Below are positions 7,896 to 15,367 of a stretch of 38,865 bases of DNA, one piece after another (the stretch's first letter is position 1; each line of letters starts with the position of its first letter). The stretch spans positions 1-38,865 of the forward strand of contig CAZRUA010000022.1 of assembly GCA_964603125.1 (NCBI GenBank), in the 5' to 3' direction. The DNA comes from CAZRUA01 sp964603125 (lineage in GTDB: Bacteria; Bacteroidota; Bacteroidia; B-17B0; Aurantibacillaceae). A program made the translations under genes and the position numbers. The notes under the pieces were generated by a model. The model searched no databases. It was not told where the DNA came from and saw nothing but the letters and a program-made list of their open reading frames with translations.

Positions 7896-9022
7896 TTGTT
7901 AGGTTTTACAAACTTTTTACTTATGTGTAAAAAAGGATAAATAAATAAAAATAAAAATTCGAATAAAAGGGTATAAGGCAACAAGTCCTTCTCGTTTAAT
8001 TGTTTCATTGCTTTATGATAAACAACCAACTGACATATTAACTTTACAAGAAATATGCCCAAAGCAATTAATACGGAAGTTTTGAAAAAAAGTAACACAA
8101 AAAATAAAGTCCAAAATAAATAAACTGGAAATATAAGTCCCGCCAATTGGTTTTTAGTTTTCGACTTATACAATGGCGCCGTGGTTAAGTGACGGTGTTT
8201 TTGATCGCGCCAAAAAACAAACTTAGTCTCCGGATTACTGTATGTAAAGCTTTCTGGATTTAAAATAACATTTGTATTAGTTGGCGTTGCCACTTGATTA
8301 ATAAATAAATCATCATCGCCACTTTTAATATGGTAGTGCGAAGAAAAGCCTTTATTATTAAAAAATAACTTCTTATCGTAAGCTAGGTTGCGTCCAACGC
8401 CCATATACGGTTTACCTTTCAAAGCAAAAGCTAAATATTGTAAAGCAATAGTAAACGTATCAAAACGAATTAATTTGTTTAAAAAACCTGGCTTTTTAAA
8501 GTAAGGACCATAACCTAAAACAATTTCATGCTTATCGCTAAAACCAGCTGCCATCGAACTCAACCAATTCTCTGAAATTGGATTACAATCAGCATCCGTT
8601 AGTAAAACTTTTTGATATTGCGCCTTTTTTAAACCTACCATTAAAGCGAGTTTTTTTCCGTGCTTGTATTGCTCGTTATTTTGAACTGAAGTTGTTTTAA
8701 GATTTAAAAACATCTCGCCAAACTCGCGCAAAATATCAGAGGTATTATCCTCACTACCATCATCTACTACAATAACTTCATAATCTGCATCATATTTTTG
8801 AGTAAGAATATGGGGTAAAAACTCTGATAAATTATCTGCTTCATCGCGTGCACAAATAATAATAGAAACTGGCTCTTGTTTTAATTCGGAATTAGTTTTA
8901 TCACCTTTGTAAAATGCAACTTTCCCAAACAAACCAAAATAGTTCACCAATAGCCATATAAAAGTAAGCGCAAAAACGCTCAACAAAACCAGCTCAATAC
9001 TAAATTTACTAAAATCAGGCAT
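7883..9022 (-). CDS. Membrane glycosyltransferase, family 2
   Basis: The 379-residue protein has an N-terminal membrane helix (about 8-30), a GT-A fold with PVSIIICARDEADNLSEFLP (about 50-69) and VIVVDDGSEDNTSD (about 83-96), a metal-binding TDADCNP (about 140-146), SGDDDLFINQVAT (about 230-242) and a WRDQKHRHLTT segment (about 266-276). Two or three helices follow at the C-terminus. This is the layout of processive or lipid-linked-sugar family 2 transferases acting at the inner membrane on a nucleotide sugar. Donor and acceptor are unknown. I chose ATG 9022 because the TTG at 9031 lies inside a TAACTTTG promoter. It heads the operon that continues into the sigma factor and rsmG. Confidence 0.87.
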   Translation of the reverse strand: MPDFSKFSIELVLLSVFALTFIWLLVNYFGLFGKVAFYKGDKTNSELKQEPVSIIICARDEADNLSEFLPHILTQKYDADYEVIVVDDGSEDNTSDILREFGEMFLNLKTTSVQNNEQYKHGKKLALMVGLKKAQYQKVLLTDADCNPISENWLSSMAAGFSDKHEIVLGYGPYFKKPGFLNKLIRFDTFTIALQYLAFALKGKPYMGVGRNLAYDKKLFFNNKGFSSHYHIKSGDDDLFINQVATPTNTNVILNPESFTYSNPETKFVFWRDQKHRHLTTAPLYKSKTKNQLAGLIFPVYLFWTLFFVLLFFKTSVLIALGIFLVKLICQLVVYHKAMKQLNEKDLLPYTLLFEFLFLFIYPFLHISKKFVKPNKWKS

Positions 9023-9028
9023 AAGGTG

Positions 9029-9036
9029 CAAAGTTA
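9029..9036 (-). promoter_or_regulatory. Bacteroidota -7 promoter element TAACTTTG
   Basis: The minus strand reads TAACTTTG, an exact TAnnTTTG match, ending only six bases before ATG 9022. If it is used, the transcript begins at or within a base or two of the start codon, so the message would be nearly leaderless. It faces away from the plus-strand element at 9063-9070. Confidence 0.5.
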
Positions 9037-9047
9037 TAAAGGCATTT

Positions 9048-9061
9048 TAATAAGCTTATTA
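9048..9061. promoter_or_regulatory. Perfect 14-bp palindrome between divergent promoters
   Basis: TAATAAGCTTATTA is a perfect palindrome ending two bases before the plus-strand TATCTTTG element, and 12 bp from the minus-strand TAACTTTG element. Its position suits an operator for a dimeric regulator controlling both the glycosyltransferase operon and the HAD phosphatase gene. In AT-rich DNA such palindromes can also arise by chance. Confidence 0.35.
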
Positions 9062-9062
9062 C

Positions 9063-9070
9063 TATCTTTG
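9063..9070 (+). promoter_or_regulatory. Bacteroidota -7 promoter element TATCTTTG
   Basis: TATCTTTG matches TAnnTTTG exactly and points towards the HAD phosphatase gene. It leaves a leader of about 95 nt, much longer than the others in this window, which contains two small hairpins (9109-9124 and 9130-9144). Confidence 0.5.
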
Positions 9071-9172
9071 CAATTATTAAACAAAGTAATTAACAATAGA
9101 TTTCTAGGGGAAATTGGGTTTTCCTGTGATTTTAGACACTAAAACAACAAAGAAATCCGAAATTTATGAAGT

Positions 9173-9820
9173 ATGATTGAAGCCATAATTTACGATATGG
9201 ATGGCATTTTAGTGGATAGTGAGCCTTTTTGGAGGATTGCAATGATAAAAGGCTTTAATGACGTTGGTGTTGAATTTACTGAAGAAGATTGTCGTTTAAC
9301 AACTGGTCAGCGTTTTGACGAGGTGGTTGAATTTTGGTATCATAAAAAGCCTTGGCAAGAAAAATCAGTAAAACAATTAGAGAAAGATGTTATTGATAAT
9401 TTGTGTGAAATGCTAATGGAGAATGGAAAAGCCATGACAGGTGTTGAATACAGCTTAGACTTAGCAAAAAAACATCAATTAAAAATTGGACTAGCTACGT
9501 CGTCGTCGTGGCAAATAGTAGATACCGTTTTAAAGAAATTAGGAGTAAAGGAATACTTTTCAGCGATAGAATCAGCTGAGCATTTACCTTACGGAAAACC
9601 ACATCCAGAAGTATTTTTAAATTGTGCATCAGCATTAGGAATTAAACCTCAAAATTGCTTGGTTATTGAAGATTCGGTAAATGGCGTGTTAGCTGGAAAA
9701 GCAGCGAGAATGAAAGTTGTAGCAATTCCCGAAGAAGAAAATAAGCACAATCCGAAATTTATAATAGCCGACTACAAATTGAATTCGCTTTTGGAACTAA
9801 GCGAAAACCATTTTAATTAA
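9173..9820 (+). CDS. HAD-superfamily sugar phosphatase, HxpB-like
   Basis: The 215-residue protein has all HAD motifs in order: DMDGILVDSEP (about 8-18) with nucleophile D8 and acid D10, GLATSSSWQ (about 105-113), a Lys in LPYGKPHPEVF (about 138-148), and VIEDSVNGVLAGKAA (about 161-175) for the second Mg-binding acid pair. A helical cap lies between motifs 1 and 2. The DSEPFW start is shared by the YniC/HxpB and beta-phosphoglucomutase branch, which dephosphorylates hexose or hexitol phosphates, so a cytoplasmic sugar or sugar-alcohol phosphatase is most likely. The substrate cannot be read from sequence. The start ATG 9173 has a promoter about 100 nt upstream. tgt follows after 38 bp. Confidence 0.85.
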   Translation: MIEAIIYDMDGILVDSEPFWRIAMIKGFNDVGVEFTEEDCRLTTGQRFDEVVEFWYHKKPWQEKSVKQLEKDVIDNLCEMLMENGKAMTGVEYSLDLAKKHQLKIGLATSSSWQIVDTVLKKLGVKEYFSAIESAEHLPYGKPHPEVFLNCASALGIKPQNCLVIEDSVNGVLAGKAARMKVVAIPEEENKHNPKFIIADYKLNSLLELSENHFN

Positions 9821-9823
9821 AAC

Positions 9824-9839
9824 AAATCATTTTTGATTT
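9824..9839 (+). terminator. Weak hairpin between HAD phosphatase and tgt
   Basis: AAATCA (9824-9829), a four-T loop and TGATTT (9834-9839) form a small AT-only hairpin just after the HAD phosphatase stop. It is too weak to be sure of termination. Partial termination or chance are both possible. Confidence 0.2.
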
Positions 9840-9858
9840 TAACTCAAATTAGTATCAA

Positions 9859-10989
9859 ATGAAATTTACACTACATAAAACAGATGCATTAAGTAAGGCG
9901 CGTGTTGGGGAAATTGAAACCGCACACGGAAAAATTCAAACGCCAATATTTATGCCGGTAGGTACTGCGGGAACAGTAAAAGCAATACATCAACACGAAT
10001 TACGTGACGATATTAAAGCTCAAATAATTTTAGGTAATACTTATCATTTGTACTTACGCCCAGGTTTAAGTGTGCTAGAGCAAGCTGGAGGCTTACACAA
10101 ATTTAATGGTTGGGATGCTCCTATCTTAACCGACAGTGGTGGATATCAAGTTTTTTCATTAGCCTCGCAACGTAAGCTAACCGAAGAAGGAGCAACATTT
10201 AAATCACATATAGACGGTAGTAAACATTTGTTTACACCTGAAAGTGTTATGGATATAGAGCGAACAATTGGTGCAGATATCATGATGGCATTTGACGAAT
10301 GTACTCCCTACCCTTGCGAATATAAATATGCCAAAAACTCCTTGGGATTAACCCACAGATGGTTAGATAGATGCATAGCTCGTTTTGACAGCACAGAACC
10401 GAAATACGGTTATGACCAAACATTATTTCCTATCGTGCAAGGAAGTGTGTATAAAGATTTACGCATTCAATCGGCTGAATTTATTGCCAGCAAAAACCGT
10501 GAAGGAAATGCTATTGGTGGTTTAAGCGTTGGTGAACCCGCTGAAGACATGTACGCAATGACTGAAGTTGTTTGCGATATTTTACCAAAAGATAAACCAC
10601 GTTACCTAATGGGTGTTGGAACACCCATGAATATTTTAGAAAGTATTGCACTTGGGGTTGACATGTTTGATTGCGTTATGCCTACAAGAAATGCTCGTCA
10701 TGGCTTATTATTCACATCACAAGGTATAATGAATATACGGAACGAAAAATGGAAAAACGATTTTAGTCCTTTAGATGAGCGTGGAACTTCTTATGTTGAC
10801 AAGCAATACAGTAAGGCTTATTTGCGTCATTTGCTTATTTGCAACGAGATCCTAGCAGCACAAATTGCAAGTATTCATAACGTAGCATTTTATTTATGGT
10901 TAGTTACTGAAGCTCGTAATCGTATCATTGACGGTACTTTTATGGATTGGAAAAATAAAATGGTGAAGCAAATGGCGACTAGATTGTAA
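9859..10989 (+). CDS. tgt: tRNA-guanine transglycosylase
   Basis: TGT exchanges guanine 34 of Asp, Asn, His and Tyr tRNAs for the queuine precursor preQ1. The 376-residue protein contains ILTDSGGYQVFS (about 89-100, general base D92), MMAFDECTPYP (about 140-150), FPIVQGSVYKDLR (about 190-202), GGLSVGEP (221-228), and DMFDCVMPTRNARHG (about 273-287), in which the first Asp (about D273) is the usual covalent nucleophile. The C-terminal zinc motif of E. coli TGT (C-x-C-x2-C before YSRAYLRHL) is missing: the text is GTSYVDKQYSKAYLRHL. The His of SIHN remains. From memory this loss is usual in Bacteroidota TGTs. Confidence 0.93.
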   Translation: MKFTLHKTDALSKARVGEIETAHGKIQTPIFMPVGTAGTVKAIHQHELRDDIKAQIILGNTYHLYLRPGLSVLEQAGGLHKFNGWDAPILTDSGGYQVFSLASQRKLTEEGATFKSHIDGSKHLFTPESVMDIERTIGADIMMAFDECTPYPCEYKYAKNSLGLTHRWLDRCIARFDSTEPKYGYDQTLFPIVQGSVYKDLRIQSAEFIASKNREGNAIGGLSVGEPAEDMYAMTEVVCDILPKDKPRYLMGVGTPMNILESIALGVDMFDCVMPTRNARHGLLFTSQGIMNIRNEKWKNDFSPLDERGTSYVDKQYSKAYLRHLLICNEILAAQIASIHNVAFYLWLVTEARNRIIDGTFMDWKNKMVKQMATRL

Positions 10990-11043
10990 TAATTTTAATC
11001 AAAAAACCTAAAGGTAATTTTCTACATCATTTAATATCAACTA

Positions 11044-12084
11044 ATGAAAAAATTAAATTTCATATTACTAGTATTAGTAATTAACTTAGGGTTTAATACC
11101 AATGCTCAAAAAAACACGTATACTCCTAAAAACTTTGGGACACTTTATGATTTTTTTGAATACAAAAAAGATTTATTAAAATTCTTTGATATAAAATCAG
11201 GTGAAGTTATCGGTAGCATTGGCGCGTCAAGCGGATATCATGAAGCTGCTATGTCAACTTTATATGATAGTCTAACATTTTACATTGAAGATACCAAGGC
11301 AAAAGATTTAGCACCACGAAAATTTAACAGAACAATAAAAAAATACACTTCTTTCAGAAAAAGTAAAGAGACGAATAAATTTATTCCTGTTTTAGGAACT
11401 TACACAAAAACAAATTTACCAAATGCCTCATGCGATAAAATAATAATGATTGCTTCATTTCACGAGTATTCGGAAATGGATTCGATGATGATTGACATTG
11501 CAAGCAAACTAAAACCTAGTGGTAAGCTATATGTTATGGAAGCCTTTTGTATTGATAAGATAATTCACTGCGAAGACAATCATAATGGATACTATATGAA
11601 ACAAGTTGACTCAATAATGGCGAAAATTGGCTTTTACAGAACACAAATGAACAGCCCGGAAAGTTATATACACAATTACGCAAATATTTTAGTGTACGAA
11701 AAAAACAAGAATAAATCAGAGATATTTTCCTCTAACAAAAAACAAGTTCAAGAACTACTCAACAAAACTTTTTTATTCGACAATAAAGCTATAGCATCAG
11801 ACACATTGCGATTAAAAAGTATAACAGATTCAATTCAAACGCAAATAAACCAATTACAGAATGTATATAATACTTATGAGGTATTTGTAAAAAACATTGG
11901 TGCAAAATGGACAAACAAAAAGGAATTTAATTGTGCAATTAATATTTTAAAATGTGCTGTGCGCTTATTTCCTGAATCATTTGAATGCAAGATGGCTTTA
12001 TCGGAAGCGTATAGAAATAATAACCAACACAATTTAGCCGAGAAATATTTTCCTGAAGCGAAAAGTGCTTCATTAACAAACTAG
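11044..12084 (+). CDS. Exported protein with methyltransferase-like fold and C-terminal TPR-like helices
   Basis: The 346-residue protein starts with a clear signal peptide (KKLNFILLVLVINLGFNTNA, cut before Q). It then has FDIKSGEVIGSIGASSGYHE (about 49-68), which looks like SAM-binding motif I of a class I methyltransferase, and CDKIIMIASFHEYSEMDSMM plus LKPSGKLYVMEAF (about 134-170), the usual post-motif strands. From about residue 220 the protein is helical and ends with a TPR-like unit (ALSEAYRNNNQHNLAEKYFP). SAM is not normally available outside the cytoplasm, so either the fold is used for another purpose or the signal acts as an anchor. It is convergent with the kinase gene, the stop codons overlapping in CTAG. 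Confidence 0.75.
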   Translation: MKKLNFILLVLVINLGFNTNAQKNTYTPKNFGTLYDFFEYKKDLLKFFDIKSGEVIGSIGASSGYHEAAMSTLYDSLTFYIEDTKAKDLAPRKFNRTIKKYTSFRKSKETNKFIPVLGTYTKTNLPNASCDKIIMIASFHEYSEMDSMMIDIASKLKPSGKLYVMEAFCIDKIIHCEDNHNGYYMKQVDSIMAKIGFYRTQMNSPESYIHNYANILVYEKNKNKSEIFSSNKKQVQELLNKTFLFDNKAIASDTLRLKSITDSIQTQINQLQNVYNTYEVFVKNIGAKWTNKKEFNCAINILKCAVRLFPESFECKMALSEAYRNNNQHNLAEKYFPEAKSASLTN

Positions 12085-13907
12085 TTAAACTCGTATAAAG
12101 GAATCACTAACTTTGTTTCCGTTCCAATACCTTTTCCTGCTTCATCTTTTAGATCTATTATTGAATACGGTTTTTCTATACCTCCGTCACCAAGTTTATT
12201 AATCCTTTTTATAATTATACCAATTGCTTTAGACTGATGATCGTGCAAAGTGTTTTTTCTTCCTGAGCCATTATCAGAGATTATAATCTGCAGTGTATTG
12301 GCCAAGGTTTTCATACACAAACGTATTTCTCCCTTCTTAATCTCGCTTAAATTGGCATGCTTAATACTATTTTCAATGATTGGTTGTAATAACATTGGCG
12401 GAATTCCAGTATTTTCAAGGTCCAGCATTTTATCTACTTCCACAATAAAATTAAATTTCAATTCAAAACGATTCAACTCAAAATCTACATACTTTCTTAA
12501 ATAATCAATTTCAGTTTCTAAGCTAATCCATTCCTTTTCACTATTATCAAGTGTGAGTCTCATTAACTTAGAAAGAGTGTTTAATTGCTCGACTGACTTG
12601 TCTCTATCATTCTTAAGTATTGTAAGCTGCAAACTATTCAAAGCATTAAATATGAAATGAGGATTCATTTGACTTTGATGAGTTGCAATTTCTTTTGCTT
12701 GAGCATTTAATAATTCTGTTCTTTCAATGATTTCTTGTTTCTGTATTCGGAGCAATTTATTATCCCTACGTTTTACAAAATAGAAATAGATAGTTAACAA
12801 CAAGAAAACAGCTATAAAACAAGTAATATAAACCAAAATTGTTTTCTCTCTTTTTCGAACTTCACCCTCGAGATTTAGAACTTCTATTTGCTTGTCCTTT
12901 TTCTCAGTTTCGTAAAAGGTTTGAATTTCAGCAATTTTTTTATTGCTCTCTTGATTAAATAAACTATCTGTGTATTGCTTATATTTTTTTTGATAGTAAT
13001 AAGCTTCCTTATAATCTTGCAATGCTGAATCAACTTGCGAAAGCGCACTACATGACTCAGCCAATAAATCCAACGCCCCAATAGAATCAGCAATTAAATA
13101 GGCTTTATAAAGATTCTTCTTTGCTTCAACATTATTACCTAAGTGCATGTATGATACACCTAAATTTACAGAACTAGTACCAATGCCATACCTATCTTTT
13201 AATTGCTCTTTAATTTGAATTGAGAGCTTATAATTATTTATTGCATCATTGTATTTCCCTTGACGATCCAAAATAATACCTATGTTATTGTGGCAATTTG
13301 CAATGCCCTTCTTATCCTTCATCTCTAACCTAATTTCAAGCGCCTTCTCGAAATTAGTTAAAGCTTGATCATACTCTCCCATTTCACAATAAATATTTCC
13401 TAGATTATTGTAAGAACTTGCAATTCCTTTCTTATTTTTAAGTTTAGTTTTAATCTTCAAAGAAGCCTCATGATTCTCTATGGCCTTAGCATAATTTTTT
13501 TTGTTCTCATAAACCAACCCTATATTATTATAAGAAATTGCCATACCAGGTTCGTCTTTCAATGTTTCCCTAATCTTTAAAGATTCAATGTGAAATTTAA
13601 TTGCCAAATCTGATTTACCAAGCTTATGGTAAGTATAGCCAACATTATTGCATGCAATGGCCAATGCTCTTTGATTTTTATTAACGCGCGCTAAACTATC
13701 GCCCTTCATGCCATAATAGATGGCTTGTTGGTATTCTCCAACTAGGCAGTATTCCCAACTAATATTGTTACTACAGTGCATTAAAACTGTATCATTTTTC
13801 GAAACTTTTATGACATTTAAAAGACTGTCAATTTTCTTGTTTTGCGAAAAACAAACATTACTAATAAATAGTAATAAACCAAAGAAATATTTAATATCTG
13901 TTCTCAA
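12081..13907 (-). CDS. TPR-containing sensor histidine kinase, LytS/YehU type
   Basis: The 608-residue membrane kinase starts with a signal peptide (about 1-21), followed by five or more TPR units with N-N-x-G repeated at a strict 40-residue period (about 87, 127, 167, 207, 247), a coiled stretch, and one transmembrane helix (about 357-378). The His_kinase domain has QMNPHFIFNALNSLQ (about 413-427; phospho-His H417), LLQPIIENSIKHA, and ISDNGSGR as ATP-binding boxes. The TPR domain is predicted periplasmic, sensing a protein or envelope signal, and the kinase should phosphorylate a LytTR regulator. The obvious partner starts at 17297, beyond four exported-protein genes. The start is TTG 13907; no ATG precedes the signal peptide in this frame. 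Confidence 0.88.
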   Translation of the reverse strand: MRTDIKYFFGLLLFISNVCFSQNKKIDSLLNVIKVSKNDTVLMHCSNNISWEYCLVGEYQQAIYYGMKGDSLARVNKNQRALAIACNNVGYTYHKLGKSDLAIKFHIESLKIRETLKDEPGMAISYNNIGLVYENKKNYAKAIENHEASLKIKTKLKNKKGIASSYNNLGNIYCEMGEYDQALTNFEKALEIRLEMKDKKGIANCHNNIGIILDRQGKYNDAINNYKLSIQIKEQLKDRYGIGTSSVNLGVSYMHLGNNVEAKKNLYKAYLIADSIGALDLLAESCSALSQVDSALQDYKEAYYYQKKYKQYTDSLFNQESNKKIAEIQTFYETEKKDKQIEVLNLEGEVRKREKTILVYITCFIAVFLLLTIYFYFVKRRDNKLLRIQKQEIIERTELLNAQAKEIATHQSQMNPHFIFNALNSLQLTILKNDRDKSVEQLNTLSKLMRLTLDNSEKEWISLETEIDYLRKYVDFELNRFELKFNFIVEVDKMLDLENTGIPPMLLQPIIENSIKHANLSEIKKGEIRLCMKTLANTLQIIISDNGSGRKNTLHDHQSKAIGIIIKRINKLGDGGIEKPYSIIDLKDEAGKGIGTETKLVIPLYEFN

Positions 13908-13981
13908 CTTGCAAATAATACAAAACTAACAATATTTAGTAATTTTAAAATAAAGGTGATAACAATTCTATGTTAAATGAA

Positions 13982-14010
13982 AAAAGTCACCTCCTTTCGA
14001 GGTGACTTTT
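13982..14010 (-). terminator. Intrinsic terminator of the exported-protein operon
   Basis: GTCACCTC (13986-13993) and GAGGTGAC (13999-14006) form a perfect GC-containing stem with a 5-nt loop, flanked by A- and T-tracts, so the stem extends to AAAAGTCACCTC/GAGGTGACTTTT. It lies about 55 bp beyond the stop of the 14065 gene on the minus strand, and so separates that operon from the kinase gene. Confidence 0.88.
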
Positions 14011-14064
14011 ACTAATTTTAGGGTTAAAATTAAAACAAAACAAGCCCAAAAATTATTCACTAAA

Positions 14065-14721
14065 CTACTTAGCAATTGTATCAGCTATTTTCTTTGCAAC
14101 TTCAATAGCCTTTTCCATTTCTGATTTAACGTCGTTTACATCAACATTACAGGTAATAATCAAATCGTTTATTTTCGTAACCATAGTAACCATGTTTTTA
14201 TCTTTACTACCCATACTTCCTTTTATATTTTTTGTTGTACCGTAATAAAAAACACTTTCTCCACTTTTATACTCTTGCTCATTCACGTTTCCTGCGTTTT
14301 TCTCACGGTTCAAATTCATAAAGTATTTAAATGACTCCATATTATAATTTTCCATTTTCTCCTTTTGTTCTCCCATATAGTTAGCTGCGCGGGTAATACT
14401 ATAACCTATCTTATCATACCCAACTGCGGCACCATTAGTCACTCTCATGATGTGCTCAAAACTTTTAGAAGTTGTATCACTATTTGAATAATATTGGCTT
14501 AGTTGAGCACCTTCTGGCACTATTCCTTTAATTAATTCAACGTAGTAGGCATAATTCTTAACTACCTCCTTAGGCTGTTCAACAGGTAAAGGCTCTTGAG
14601 TTTTTGTGGCTGAATCCGAAGCTACAGACTCGTTGTTAGTATTAGCATCTTTTGAGCCTCCACACGAAGTTGTAAAAATTACACTAGCTAATACTAGTGA
14701 CGAAATAATTGTTTTTTTCAT
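14065..14721 (-). CDS. Uncharacterised lipoprotein
   Basis: The N-terminus is a lipoprotein signal with lipobox ending TTSC, lipidated at C20, followed by GGS and a 30-residue Asn/Ser/Thr/Glu-rich linker. The remaining 160 residues form a soluble domain of unknown family (NYAYYVELIKGIVPEG ... EYKSGESVFYYGTTKN ... MVTKINDLIITCNVDVND) that may resemble PsbP-like or LolA-like beta folds by pattern only. It is the last gene of a four-gene minus-strand operon, 27 bp after its neighbour, and is followed by a strong terminator. I do not assign a function. Its position beside a TPR-LytS kinase suggests an envelope component of that system. Confidence 0.8.
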   Translation of the reverse strand: MKKTIISSLVLASVIFTTSCGGSKDANTNNESVASDSATKTQEPLPVEQPKEVVKNYAYYVELIKGIVPEGAQLSQYYSNSDTTSKSFEHIMRVTNGAAVGYDKIGYSITRAANYMGEQKEKMENYNMESFKYFMNLNREKNAGNVNEQEYKSGESVFYYGTTKNIKGSMGSKDKNMVTMVTKINDLIITCNVDVNDVKSEMEKAIEVAKKIADTIAK

Positions 14722-14748
14722 TGTTTTTAATTTATAGTTGTTTTTAAT

Positions 14749-15366
14749 TTAATTGTTCTCCGATTTATTCCAGTTGATCCTATTCTTATTTGCCATTAGC
14801 ACATTGCGACTAAATATTTTTTTATCAGTTATTTTCCCATTGAATGGAGTGTCGTAAACCAAAACACCATTTTTATACGAAATAAGCTTTAAATACTCTT
14901 TTGATGTTTTTCCATAACATAATTCAATGTAATAAGATGCTCCTATTTTTTTAAAAGTATAGGTTGGTAACATATTATAATTTACTTTCCAATTAGTATG
15001 TGTTACAGAACCTTGAGTATAATTTACACCGCAATTGTAACTAAAACTCTCTAAAGTATCTCCTTCGGCAAGACGTGATATTTTGTACTGACTAGGTTGT
15101 TCATTATAAGATACACTTAGCTTTTTATCTACAAACAAATAAGAACCTATATCAATCCAATCATACTTCCTTAATGTATCTTGAAAACCAACAGGAATAA
15201 CATCTGGTTTAATTTTCAAAAGCGAATCTCCCTTTATTCTTTTACTTTGATGTAATTTCCAAGTATTAATATACCAATCGGCAGAAGGTTGATTCTTAAT
15301 CTCTGTTTGCGAAAAAACAATAGGTGCAAAAAACAACATACCAATAAAGCTTATAAAAAATTTCAT
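14749..15366 (-). CDS. Uncharacterised secreted protein
   Basis: The 205-residue protein begins with a signal peptide (KFFISFIGMLFFAPIVFS, cut before QTEIKN). The mature part is beta-rich with alternating aromatic and polar residues (WYINTWKLHQSKRIKGDSLL, TYTFKKIGASYYIELCYG, KLISYKNGVLVYDT), a pattern reminiscent of lipocalin-like or DUF4488-type exported folds. That comparison is by eye only. The stop is one base from the next upstream gene's end, so it belongs to the four-gene operon. No catalytic motif is visible. Confidence 0.78.
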   Translation of the reverse strand: MKFFISFIGMLFFAPIVFSQTEIKNQPSADWYINTWKLHQSKRIKGDSLLKIKPDVIPVGFQDTLRKYDWIDIGSYLFVDKKLSVSYNEQPSQYKISRLAEGDTLESFSYNCGVNYTQGSVTHTNWKVNYNMLPTYTFKKIGASYYIELCYGKTSKEYLKLISYKNGVLVYDTPFNGKITDKKIFSRNVLMANKNRINWNKSENN

Positions 15367-15367
15367 C

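Noticed and set aside
9071..9172. preQ1 or SAM riboswitch in the leader near tgt
   Set aside because: Its sequence does not show the conserved preQ1-I or SAM cores I know, and it precedes the HAD gene rather than tgt. Only small hairpins are reported.
11004..11019. ACCTAAAGGT hairpin after tgt as a terminator
   Set aside because: Stem of only four base pairs with no run of Ts. Too weak to call.
12884..13093. Second minus-strand frame inside the kinase gene
   Set aside because: It lies entirely within the TPR-LytS coding frame, with no start context or domain.
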